A stretch of DNA of 50,331 bases from Byssochlamys sp. IMV 00236 (lineage: Eukaryota; Ascomycota; Eurotiomycetes; Eurotiales; Thermoascaceae), in assembly GCA_001931875.2 (NCBI GenBank), contig MSJH02000679.1, positions 1-50,331 on the forward strand, in the 5' to 3' direction. The notes under the pieces were generated by a model. That model was not told the origin of the DNA. It made no database searches and saw only the letters and a program-made list of their open reading frames with translations. Position 1 is the first letter of the stretch; each line of letters starts with the position of its first letter. The translations under genes were made by a program, and so were the position numbers. Of the stretch, positions 1 through 9,284 are shown piece by piece.

Positions 1-1646
1 ACATGGCGCGGGGAGAGTCCGCTGGGGAAAACCACGCCTATACCACATACGGACGACCAATCGCCGAACGGTCGGCCTGGCTGCCGTGGCTCGGAGTTGG
101 CTCGTGGCGGCACGGGCCAATCAACGAACATATGTAGCGTTCCACCAATCACGTTCCTGCGATAAGAACCGCACGAGTCGGGTTAGCGCCCCGAGGAACC
201 GTTGTTCGTGACGTTCGCGAGATGAGAACGCGGATGATTGCCACCTGCCTCACGCTGTGCGAGTAGACTCGGTAGAGTATGTATTCACGGCAGATCCAGC
301 CTCATCGAGATGATGGGAGATTGCGATAATCGATGCGACGGATCAAACGAAGTTGGACCTGCCAGGGAATTAACTACATTACTGTAAGTGTACCTAGACT
401 ACTCCGTAGTCCGTACAGTGTACTCCGTAGTGCGTCTCTCGGAATGGCGCTGAAGACGGTTTAGTCGCTTCAAGCTCGAGCCAGTGGCGCCCAGCCCCAT
501 CGAGGCGCGATCGTCACTGGAGCCTTCCCCGAAAGAGGTAACCTGTCATGCCCGCCGTGGCGTCGCCCCAATATGAAGAAGGGCGGTCTGGAATCTGATG
601 CCAAGCGATGCGATGGATGAGGGAGAGTATACTACTTATACTATGATCTCTATGGTAGAGACGAGATCTAGAAAGAGAAGATTAGAGAGAGAGAGTGTGC
701 CATCAGGATGACCACCACGATGTACCATAAGCGAGGACGACCGGATCGACAGCGGCGCATCCGTGGACGTTGACGTCGGGTGGCCAGAGAGAAAACCGGA
801 GACCCCGTCTGGGGAGCGTCGCCCGACCGCGCTGGTTGGAGGAGACAGGCGACGTTGGCGAACATCGATGCATCATCTGTAGTGAACAGAATCAGCAAAT
901 TATCATCTATTGCGCGAAGAGAAAACTTGTAGAAACTTGTAGTGAGTCGTTTGGAATCAGAGTGCACGACCCTCTCTTCGTCACCACTTGTTGATGATGA
1001 TTATTAGATTTCTGTCTGTCTGTCTGTCTGTGTCTCCTCTTCCATATTCCCGACTGCTCGAGTCGGATGCTGAACCCTTTTTGCCGCCATCAGCGTCCCG
1101 TCTGAGCGTCACGAACAACACCACGCTCTGTTCATCCCACGCCAGTCAAACCATACTAATCCAGTCTGTGATTAGTTTTCTTCTTGTTGTTATTATTATT
1201 ATTATAGGATTTCTATATTCTATCCAGTTAGTTAACCACTACTACGTACTATCCACTATCGACATAACATACTCTTGACCGCTGCGACCGGGGCCAACCA
1301 AGCCACGCGCGTTGACGCTGACCGTCCTCATCCGAGCTCCACCGGCCTTCTCGCCCGCTTCGCGACTTGAACTGGGCGCCTCAGCCCGTCTGCTCGGGTC
1401 GATACTTCAGCCCTGGTTCACCCCCTTGGATTTCCCCCCCCCCCAGCACGCTCCAAGATCTTGATAAACTATCTTGATCGCGATCTCTCTCTCTCTCGCC
1501 TCAGCGCTTCTCTCTTCTCTCCTCTCCGCTCCTATCAAGGCTCACCCTCACCTTCACCCTCGTCCTCGCCCTGTGATCATCACATCGCACTCTCCGCGAC
1601 TTCACCTGCCTCACTATCCTTATCCTTATCGCAACAATCTCGCAAA
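1..1646. other. Upstream region without recognisable gene
   Basis: I see no supported gene here. The stretch holds two copies of the 9-mer TACTCCGTA (400-408 and 421-429), a TCTG microsatellite around 1012-1032, a C-run at about 1434-1444, and a pyrimidine-rich CT tract at about 1480-1530. The CT tract lies where the 5' UTR of the next gene would be, as is common in aspergilli. Short open frames in this interval lack ATG starts, splice support or family motifs. Confidence 0.5.
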
Positions 1647-2939
1647 ATGGCTACTCACGTGTCTGCCCCGACGCAAACTGCCCCCGCGGCGACCACGAGC
1701 CAAATTTCCATCTACGGCCACCCTTCACCAGCCAACTCGGCCACCACCACGCCCACCAACAATTCTCCCACCTCGCCGCGGCTGACCAACGCGACCCTGC
1801 ACCAGCTGCCCTTGCAGTCGCGCCAGCTGCGCCCCCTCAAATCGCCGCTCTACGTCCCGGCTGCCCTGCGTCCGACAGAGAGACCGCAGAAGCCGTCGCC
1901 GCTCACCCCTCCCCGCAGTGTCCACGGCTCCCTCGACAGCCTGAACGAGGGCGAGACAAACGAACCCATCACGCGCCGGTCGACGGTGGAGAGCAGCAAG
2001 AGCGGCATCAGTAAACTAGCCGAGGACGAGTGGATGAAGGGAGAACACCTCGGCGAGGTCACGGGAATACCGACAAAGGAACACTGGAAGGTCAGTTCTC
2101 ACAAGTTGTGCTTGCTTTCTCGTTAGCTGTCATCTTTCCTTTTGAAGTCTCTGGAAAGAGTGCTGGGGATGTGCTCTTCTTTTATGTCCCCATCTTTTGT
2201 GTGGTCGAAATGACGCGAGAACCGCCTACTTCGGTCGAGGATTACGTGCTCAACGATCCACCTGGCGTCTTCCCCAATTGCCGTATTATCCATGCCTTCA
2301 CACAATCACATTGTCATTGCATCATTTCTTCTCGGGCCCTATTGGGATATCTTGATTACGCTCCTTATTTTCATTTAGTTCATCTTTCTCTGTTTTTTCC
2401 CCTTGTATACTTGAGTCTTGTTTTGCAAGGAAGGCCCCGCCGTTCCTGTGGATATTATGCTTTTTATTCAAAAGAATTGAGAAACATCAACATAGTTTCT
2501 CGATTTCATAACTGACATTGCTTCCTTGCAGGCGGACTCTGCATCTCCCAACTGTGATTCGCCTACCTGTCGATCTTCTTTCGGTCTCTTCCTGCGCCGT
2601 CATCATTGCCGTCACTGTGGCCACGTCTTCTGCTCCTCTCATACTCCCCATGTGATTCCACTCGACCAGAATGCTCGCTTCCACCCGGATGGAGTTCCAT
2701 CGCGTGCCTGCGAGCTGTGCTACAGTGCATACCAGCGCTGGGAGGAGACGCGGTCGAAACGCCTGGACCGCATTCAGACCTTGCTGGATGCTCAGTCCGG
2801 AGATCCTACCGCTGTCAAGCGCATTGCCAATGGAGAAACCCAGGAAGGGAACGACCAGGACGCTTTCGCGGCCTCGTTGAATCAACAATCCGAGATCGCC
2901 GCCAGTGTGCCCCGGGACTGGAACTGGAGCACCTTTTGA
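1647..2939 (+). CDS. FYVE zinc-finger protein (Pib2-like tail)
   Basis: Two exons are inferred, 1647-2090 and 2532-2939 (GTCAGT donor, GCAG acceptor, phase 0), giving 283 aa. The start is the first ATG in frame, in a good context after a CT-rich leader. The N-terminal 148 residues are Ser/Thr/Pro-rich and look disordered. A FYVE domain follows at about residues 154-212, with the RRHHCRHC core at 170-177 and zinc ligands C156, C161, C174, C177, C182, C208 and C211. The eighth position is His185 rather than Cys. FYVE domains bind PtdIns3P on endosomes and vacuoles. The protein ends in an acidic/aromatic tail, DWNWSTF, which resembles the conserved tail of the yeast TORC1 regulator Pib2. That resemblance is from memory and unverified. 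The 441-nt intron is long for this genome and could hide a small exon. Confidence 0.85.
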
Positions 2940-3648
2940 AGCAGCAGCATCACAAACTTCTTCCGAACTTCTCCTCAATTGCGTCCTCCCAAGTGCCATG
3001 GAGAGGCCCCCCTCACCTTTGCATTGTCGATTTATGATTCACACTACGCATCTCTTGATGAGCGTTCTGCGATCTTCTTTTTTTCTTTTCTTGTCTTATG
3101 CGATTGTTGGGCGAATAATTTTCGTCGGGCTTATGTTCATGCCCCCTAGACTTCATTTCAGATCTATGTACGATTTAGCCCTTGCCCCTTGTTTCTGTTG
3201 TCATCGTCGTGGAGTTTCGGAGGCTGGCTAGCCTTATTTATTTGCTGGAGTCTCGGCTGTTTTTCATTTTGATTTCGGGTTTTAGACGGCCGTCTTAATT
3301 TTCATTCCGGGGTATTTATCGCATGTGGTCTTCTGGCTTTGCACGGGAGATCTTGATACCCTGTCACTTATGTCCATCTGTCGCTATCTACTCTGGAAGT
3401 GATGGATGACCAATGGAGCTACCATGCATGCGGCAGACGTTGGCTACTATTAATGGAAATGTCCTGCGTGGTTGATGTATCGCAATTTTCCGAACTATTT
3501 CGATCTTTAGGTGTCTATTCTATCCGCATGGAGTTCCATTTTATCAAAGGGGGATTCCCGTAGATATAATCACCGCTCTTGTTTTTATATACAGCGTAGC
3601 CATTCCTGTAGGCACGCGAGAAGTTGTCTGAACGGAAGTCTGCTGAGT
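2940..3648. other. Convergent 3' intergenic region
   Basis: This lies between the stop codons of the FYVE gene (plus) and the GNAT gene (minus). It is T-rich with several poly-T stretches and would contain both 3' UTRs. I see no gene. Confidence 0.5.
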
Positions 3649-4341
3649 TTATGCTGGGCCTTGCATGTCCACCCGCCTCCACATCCCGACATGCTCAATA
3701 CCTTCCTCATACCACCGTCCCAGAGCCTCATCGGTGACGAACCCGAGTCGCTCATATAGCTTCTCCACCTGCACCTGGGCATGGACCAGCACGAGACCCT
3801 TCCAAGACATCTTCTCCTCCTGCTTCGTCTGTCCGTCCCCAGCACCACCCACCACCTGCGCGTAGGCCGCGGCGATCTCCCCCGGATGCTCCGCCGCCCA
3901 CTGCAGCGCCGTCTCGACGAGAAACCGAGCGAGTCCCCTGCCCCGATACTCTGGCATCACGGCGACCCGTGTAAGTTTCACGTACGGTTCATGCGATAAG
4001 TCATATTTCGGCAGACTCGCCGCCTTCTCGGGATGGATCAGCGCTTCATGCGGCTCGTGAGGCGGCGGTACTAGTCTGATCACTCCGATGGGTGTCCTGG
4101 TAGAAGATGTTTCGTTCGTGTAAACCACCCACTGCCAGCTGCGCGCGTCGTCTTCGTCCAGCTCGCCTTCTTCAGAGCATTTCTGTTCTTCGATGAAGAC
4201 TTTGGTTCGTACGATCATCGCATCTGTGAATGTTGGTGGATTCTGCGCGGGGTAAGGGTCAGCGGGGGTCGGGCGGACGGTGTTTCGTCCTGGAGGAGGC
4301 TGCACGGTCGTTGTCACGGCGGGGAGGGGATTGGAGCCCAT
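3649..4341 (-). CDS. GNAT-family N-acetyltransferase
   Basis: This is an intronless 230-aa protein. An upstream in-frame TTG is not a start; the first ATG is at 4341. The N-terminal 40 residues are Pro-rich. The GNAT fold follows: a first strand/helix region with MIVRTKVFIEEQ (about 42-53), a central strand with GVIRLVP (86-92), and motif A at about 121-145. Motif A is VKLTRVAVMPEYRGRGLARF, and its R-G-R-G-L-A segment is the acetyl-CoA pyrophosphate loop. A C-terminal part with YERLGF (196-201) is the usual motif-B signature. The enzyme should transfer acetyl from acetyl-CoA to an amine, but the substrate cannot be told from sequence. It converges on the FYVE gene and diverges from the rRNA methyltransferase gene. 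Confidence 0.85.
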   Translation of the reverse strand: MGSNPLPAVTTTVQPPPGRNTVRPTPADPYPAQNPPTFTDAMIVRTKVFIEEQKCSEEGELDEDDARSWQWVVYTNETSSTRTPIGVIRLVPPPHEPHEALIHPEKAASLPKYDLSHEPYVKLTRVAVMPEYRGRGLARFLVETALQWAAEHPGEIAAAYAQVVGGAGDGQTKQEEKMSWKGLVLVHAQVQVEKLYERLGFVTDEALGRWYEEGIEHVGMWRRVDMQGPA

Positions 4342-5276
4342 TGTGAGTGTGTATTCTGAGGAATCGATATCGAGGACGCGGATATGGAGCAATTGGTGAG
4401 ATGGTGGTTTATCGACTCAGGCGCAGGTGGTTATTTCATGGACTTGGTTTGCGATGCGGGGATGGTAGGGACTGTATATTTTTATATAGTCGCGGTGGTT
4501 AGTCCCTCAATTGAACCAGATACCGCCACAGAGGTTATGCAGAAGGAAGAAGGAAAAGAGGAAACATACGATACAATTGACAGAGACTAAAAAAAAAAAA
4601 AAAAAAGACGATGAAAGTAAGAAATAGTTCAGGAGCAGAACAGGAATCCGCCGAGCGGAGCGGGGACAAACGGCGCAAACAAGCCTGCCTGTCTTCGATA
4701 ACTTTGATAACGCTTTTCCAGAGGATTCTCCCGAGGGAATTAGTAGGATTAGTATTGTCAGCTTCCCGCAATTAACATCGAGTATGTGTAGTACTACCCG
4801 TGGTCCACTGCATTCAGCAATTCTGAATCTGCAGAATACGGTTCCTGTATTTCTGTCGAATAACAACCCATTCTTTTCCTATCGTGATGCCGATTCGCGC
4901 GGAGCTGCGTGGAGTAATCACTGCTGCCTCAGGCTGCCTCAATTCAATACAGAGACTGGACAAGGCCACGTGAAGATTTCCCTTATCAGGTAGCATGGAG
5001 GATCAGATACAAGGTATTACGATTGGATTGACTTCATTGTCAGAACTCTAACTCAATCTTTCTATTGTTTAGTTGACCTTAGATTAATCAAGGTGATCAC
5101 TTCGGATCCAGACCTAATATCACGTGATCACGTGTCATCGGCGTCGCTACCGGAGAAAGCGTAATTTTTTCTATCGCTTCGCCCGGACTAATTGTGATAG
5201 CGATTCGGTCCACGATGCGATAGATACCCTACGACAGCATATTGACGCGCGTGCCTGCTACCATCGATAGGAGACA
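4342..5276. other. Divergent intergenic region with 18-A run
   Basis: This is the shared upstream region of the GNAT gene (minus) and the NSUN5-like gene (plus). It contains an uninterrupted run of 18 A at 4589-4606, a TATATTTTTATATAG segment near 4475-4490 at a TATA-like distance from the GNAT start, and paired CACGTG sites near 5121-5134. No coding frame here is convincing. Confidence 0.5.
5119..5136. promoter_or_regulatory. Paired CACGTG palindromes
   Basis: Two perfect CACGTG hexamers (5121-5126 and 5129-5134) sit 2 bp apart, about 145 bp before the ATG of the rRNA methyltransferase gene. CACGTG is the core site of fungal bHLH factors such as Cbf1 and Pho4-like proteins. Which factor would act here is unknown. 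Confidence 0.4.
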
Positions 5277-7027
5277 ATGTCTCTTTACTACGATGCGGCG
5301 TCCATCCTGACGGCGCCATCCTCCACCGGCGGATCGTTCAAATCCCGCATCTACAACGCCCGCAACCTGAAAGCGTCGCCGGCGCAGGTGTTTGCGCTGA
5401 TCACGGAAACGTCAAAATGGGATATCCTGCTCAAGGAGGTCATTGAGAAAGCGGACTTTCTGCATCTGGAACCTAAAGTGAGCAGCTCCTTTTGCTGGTG
5501 ACCCTTGACCACCTCGGAGATGCCTGCTGACTGACTAAGGTTGTTTAGTTGACTCCGCTGCTGGCACTGCTTCTCGTGCATGATCATCTTATTGCGAAGA
5601 AAGGGATCGCGGCGCCCGCGGCGCATCCGCTGCGCCAGGCGATTGAGCGACACAAGACCCGGCTGAAGGCAGAGTTCGTCAAGGCCCGTGTCCGCCGTCA
5701 ATGTGCCTCCATTGAAGAGCTGAAGGCTGCAGTTCTCCGAGAGAAAGGCGTTGATGCGGTACCTGAGGCGTTATATCCTCGATGGGTACGGATCAATAAT
5801 GTGCGCACGACTCTCGATGAACAATTGAAGTCGACATTCGCCAGTTATCAGAAAGTCACAGTTCTCTCGGATCTGGCAGGCGACGAGCGGAAGATATATC
5901 TGGATGAACATATTCCAGACCTAGTTGCGATTCCCCCCGGCATCGATCTAACATCTACACCGGCGTACAAGAATGGCGAAATCATACTGCAGGACAAGGC
6001 GTCTTGCGTCCCGGCGTACCTTTTGCTGGGAGATGCGACCACGAAGTGGGATGGGGATCTAATAGATGGATGCGCAGCACCAGGGAACAAAACGACGCAT
6101 TTGGCTTCACTGCTGTATAGCAAACGGCATGTCTCGAAAGCAAAGTTGCCGGCGGTTTATTCCATGGATGCGTCTCCCACGCGGGCGAAGACACTACAGA
6201 AAATGGTGACGTTGGCTGGTGCGGATAAGATAGTGACCGTACTGCAGGGCCAGGATTTCCTCGCCTTGGATCCTTCAGAACCGCGATTCGAGAACATCGC
6301 TGGTCTGCTACTCGACCCAAGTTGTTCCGGAAGTGGTATCGTCGGCCGTGAGGACGTCCCTAAACTTGTCCTCCCCGAGGTGAAGGCTGGATCTGGGAAT
6401 GTCCAGGGGAAGAAGCGTAAACGGGGTCGACAAGAGCCAGAGCCCCGATCCAACCCGCAACCGGAGGGCGCGCTCGAGACGGAGGAAGAAGCTCCTCATC
6501 AGAAGATTGACGTCGACCGTCTTATCAAACTCTCCAACCTACAAGCGCGTATTGTTGAGCATGCGCTGAGCTTTCCTAGTGCTGAGCGCGTCACATATAG
6601 TACATGTTCGATCCATGTCCTAGAAAACGAGTCCGTCGTATCCCGCATTCTCGCGTCTGACGTCGCACGGAGTGGTGGTTGGCGAATTATGCGACGTGAC
6701 GAGCAGCCTGAAGGTTTGAAGAAATGGAAACACAGAGGAATCAGGACCGACGTGGTGCCCATTCCAAACGGGGCTGACCAGCGACCGGAGGCGAAACCCA
6801 CTGTGAACCTAACAGATGAAGAGTTAGAGGCTTGTGTGCGATGCTGGGCAGGTGATGAAGAGGGGACTGGGGGATTCTTCGTTGCAGGTTTCGTCCGGGA
6901 CCGCGCGAGGGCAGAATCCCCCAGCGGCCGTCAGAACGAGAAGCACGTATCAGATGAATCTCATTCGAATGACACGGTCACCTCCGATGATGACAGCGAA
7001 GAGGAATGGGGAGGGTTTTCCGATTAG
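5277..7027 (+). CDS. rcm1: rRNA (cytosine-5) methyltransferase, NSUN5/Rcm1 type
   Basis: Two exons, 5277-5477 and 5549-7027, are joined by a 71-nt GTGAGC...TTTAG intron (phase 0) to give 559 aa. This is a NOP2/Sun-family SAM-dependent RNA m5C methyltransferase. SAM motif I is DGCAAPGNK (about 240-248). Motif IV is LLLDPSCSGSG, with catalytic-type Cys at about 326. The second conserved Cys is in YSTCS (about 420). The leader residues around 10-70 match the start of the NSUN5/Rcm1 branch, which methylates a single cytosine in helix 70 of 25S rRNA in yeast. An Arg/Lys/Glu-rich insert (about 347-388) sits between motifs IV and VI, and the C-terminus is acidic and Ser-rich. These features suit a nucleolar protein. 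Assignment to NSUN5 rather than NSUN2/NOP2 rests on overall pattern. Confidence 0.9.
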
Positions 7028-7258
7028 ATTACATTCTGTCGATCCATCAAAAGTCACACTTACTGCATTTTTTGGGAAACCACACGAGTTCTCATGTCTA
7101 ATACCCGGATAGCCTTGACTGTAAGCCAATATCAATGTCAACATAACGATCTTCTACATGCTACGCACTACAATGAAAGAAACGATGAGATAGACGCAGA
7201 ACAACACTCCCATAGAGAGGACATCTAGTATATGAGGATAATTGACAATACTTTTACC

Positions 7259-7377
7259 ACATACGACCATAGGGTGTGGAAAACAGGGCTTCCCGTCCGC
7301 TCAGCCGTACTTAAGCCACACGCCGGCAGGTTAGTAGTTGGGTGGGTGACCACCAGCGAATCCCTGCTGTTGTATGT
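7259..7377 (+). rRNA. 5S ribosomal RNA
   Basis: This 119-nt gene starts ACATACGACCATAGGGTGTG and ends in TGTTGTATGT; the two ends pair to form helix I. The internal promoter region and the loop segments GGTTAGTAGTTGGGTGGG and GACCACCAGCGAATCCC match the fungal 5S consensus known from Neurospora and Aspergillus. In Pezizomycotina, 5S genes are dispersed singly rather than sitting in the rDNA repeat. This one lies 231 bp after the rRNA methyltransferase stop and 77 bp before the 3' end of the exchanger gene. Confidence 0.97.
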
Positions 7378-7391
7378 TTTTGTTTTTTTTT
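7377..7391 (+). terminator. Pol III T-run terminator of the 5S gene
   Basis: The 5S gene runs directly into TTTTTG followed by nine T. This is the expected RNA polymerase III stop signal. Confidence 0.8.
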
Positions 7392-7454
7392 GGATTCTTT
7401 TTGCCCTTTTGATATAGTGGCAATGATGGTGCTAGCGAGTCCGAGATTGTCGGT

Positions 7455-8596
7455 TCAACGTTTGTACACCGTGAATTCGAGGACCAGAAATACTATATAT
7501 GCAGCGAGAAGCACCAGGCCAGCAAGTCGACTGGGTCCAAGAAACACGACCGCTGTAAAGCATAACGAGGACATCCAGACTGTGGCCAGGTCAAAAAGTA
7601 GAAATGTATCCGCCTGATCGACGGGGATTCCCACCACCGCAACAATGCCCACACAAAGCGTCAGCAGAAATATATTGCTCCCCGCGGTAGTTGCAACTAT
7701 AATACCTCCTTGCCCGCGAAAGCCACCTAGAATAGAAAGTAACTTTTCCGGCAGGGTCGTGGCAAACGCGATCACCGTTAGGCCAAAGACGGTGCCCGAT
7801 AGATGAAGGGAATCAGCAACGGCACCTGCGCTATGGGCGAGAATATATCCTGATAAAGAGAGTGCAAGCAGACCCAACAAGAGCTGGAAGACATGTTGAT
7901 ATAATGGTCGTGGCGGATTTTTGTCTGTCTCCTCGACCGTAGTTATTGTTCCCTGAGGTGGATTCGCGTTTCCCAAGAGAGGAGAATTCTCTGAAGTCGA
8001 CTGCCCAATTGGGCGTTCAGCATCGGCAACGGGTAATTCATCGTCGTTATCACTATCCGACAAGTATGTCGGTTTAGTGATACCCCTATAAATGGCATAG
8101 CCAATCGACATGATATAGAGAGCGAATACGCCGATGAGGATTCCACCAGTAACTCGATTCAGCTGATGAAAAAAGGCCAATGCAACAAATAGAGTGGTGA
8201 CGGAGAGCAGGAGCACCGAATACATCTTCGCACTATTATCGAAGTCTATTCCACCTGGATGACATAGGAGGCCCAGCGAAAAGGCACCGAGTATATTGGA
8301 AATTGCAGATCCCATGGCATTGCCGAGTGCTAACGGACTGTGGTGTTGTAGGATTGCTGCGACAATGACGGCGAGCTTAGAGAAATTATCAGCAGGATAC
8401 GAAAAAGTGCTATAACAGGGATGGATACCTCTTCATATTCGGCTCCAGCAGTCAGAAGAGCAATAAGAGTGGGCGAAATGCCCAAGCGCTGTCCCACAAT
8501 GACTGTATGATCAATGAATTTGTCCGCGCCAAAGTCAAGGACAAAGGCCCCAGCAATCAACGTTGCTATGTTGAAACATAGGTTATCCCAATTCAT
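7455..8596 (-). CDS. CaCA-type sodium/calcium exchanger-like membrane protein
   Basis: Two exons, 8596-8429 and 8375-7455, are joined by a 53-nt GTATCC...CTAAG intron (phase 0) to give 362 aa. The upstream GTG is not used; the ATG at 8596 begins MNWDNLCF. The protein has two hydrophobic halves, each with a CaCA alpha repeat. Alpha-1 has TAGAEYEELAV (about 50-60) followed by GNAMGSAISNILGAFSLG (about 74-91). Alpha-2 has FATTLPEKLLS (about 260-270) followed by TAGSNIFLLTLCVG. The acidic residues in these repeats coordinate cations. A hydrophilic acidic loop (about 157-213) separates the halves. It likely exports or sequesters Ca2+ in exchange for H+ or Na+ at an internal membrane. At 362 aa it is close to the length of bacterial YrbG-type exchangers and shorter than yeast Vcx1 or Ecm27. 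Confidence 0.85.
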
Positions 8597-9131
8597 GATG
8601 TTGCGTATATACACTTTGCTCTATTTAGCTATTGCCGAGTTATTGAAATAGGTGATAGGAGTACGGAATAGGGTCATCTCATGCTGGGGAGCGGACAGAT
8701 GTGTCGGATCACGTGATCATGGCCGACTGTATGTATGTATGTGCATACAACATACAGTAGTGGTACATACTTACAATTGCCTACTGGACTTTAATGTCAA
8801 TATATAGCGTAATTAGGCTCAGACCGGCCACCTGGTAATAACCAGACCTGAGCACCAGTTTGCTACCGAAACCTACGGTTGTCCGCTTCGCCCCTACAGC
8901 ATACCTAAGCTCAAGATAGCCCCGGGTTGGGCGCTGCGCCTGCAGGATACACCACTATGCTAGGATAAGGCTACTCGTGAAGTCAGGGGCATTTGTCGTA
9001 TTGCGGACTACAGTAGTATTAATGATAACAATGAGTTAGAGGCTAATGCACATTTCCTGGATCCGTGCGCCTTGTTCAAGTTGACAAACTGCACGAGAGA
9101 CGAATTCGACTGTAAATCAAGGACAGCCTAC
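8597..9131. other. Intergenic region between exchanger and phosphatase genes
   Basis: This contains the exchanger promoter, including a GATCACGTGATC palindrome at 8706-8717, and a TGTATGTATGTATG repeat near 8729-8742. The segment 8880-9060 is the 3' flank of the phosphatase gene. I see no gene. Confidence 0.5.
8706..8717. promoter_or_regulatory. GATCACGTGATC palindrome
   Basis: This perfect 12-bp palindrome contains CACGTG and lies 110 bp upstream of the exchanger ATG. It extends the same ATCACGTGAT core found upstream of the rRNA methyltransferase gene. A bHLH-type site is possible but unproven. Confidence 0.35.
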
Positions 9132-9284
9132 TTAGATTTCTTCTTGGTCCTCGTGACTGATATACCAGAGGCCAGTCTCTGTGTCATGGGTCATGTTGGT
9201 CTGAACGGTCTGGCCACCCTTGAGGGCCCCATTTTCCACCACGCCTCCTGCAGGGACACCGGCAGCGCCACGACAGAGGTGGTT
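9132..9284 (-). other. Conserved-looking C-terminal extension beyond the TAG of the phosphatase gene
   Basis: After the TAG at 9287-9285 the same minus-strand frame stays open for 50 more codons and ends at TAA (9134-9132). It begins NHLCRGAAG, continues GGVVENGALKGG, and ends in EDQEEI. This looks like the usual C-terminal tail of fungal PhoD-type phosphatases, where a Glu (GENHL) would normally stand at the TAG position. It may be a recently lost tail, a read-through product, or a sequence error. Confidence 0.6.
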
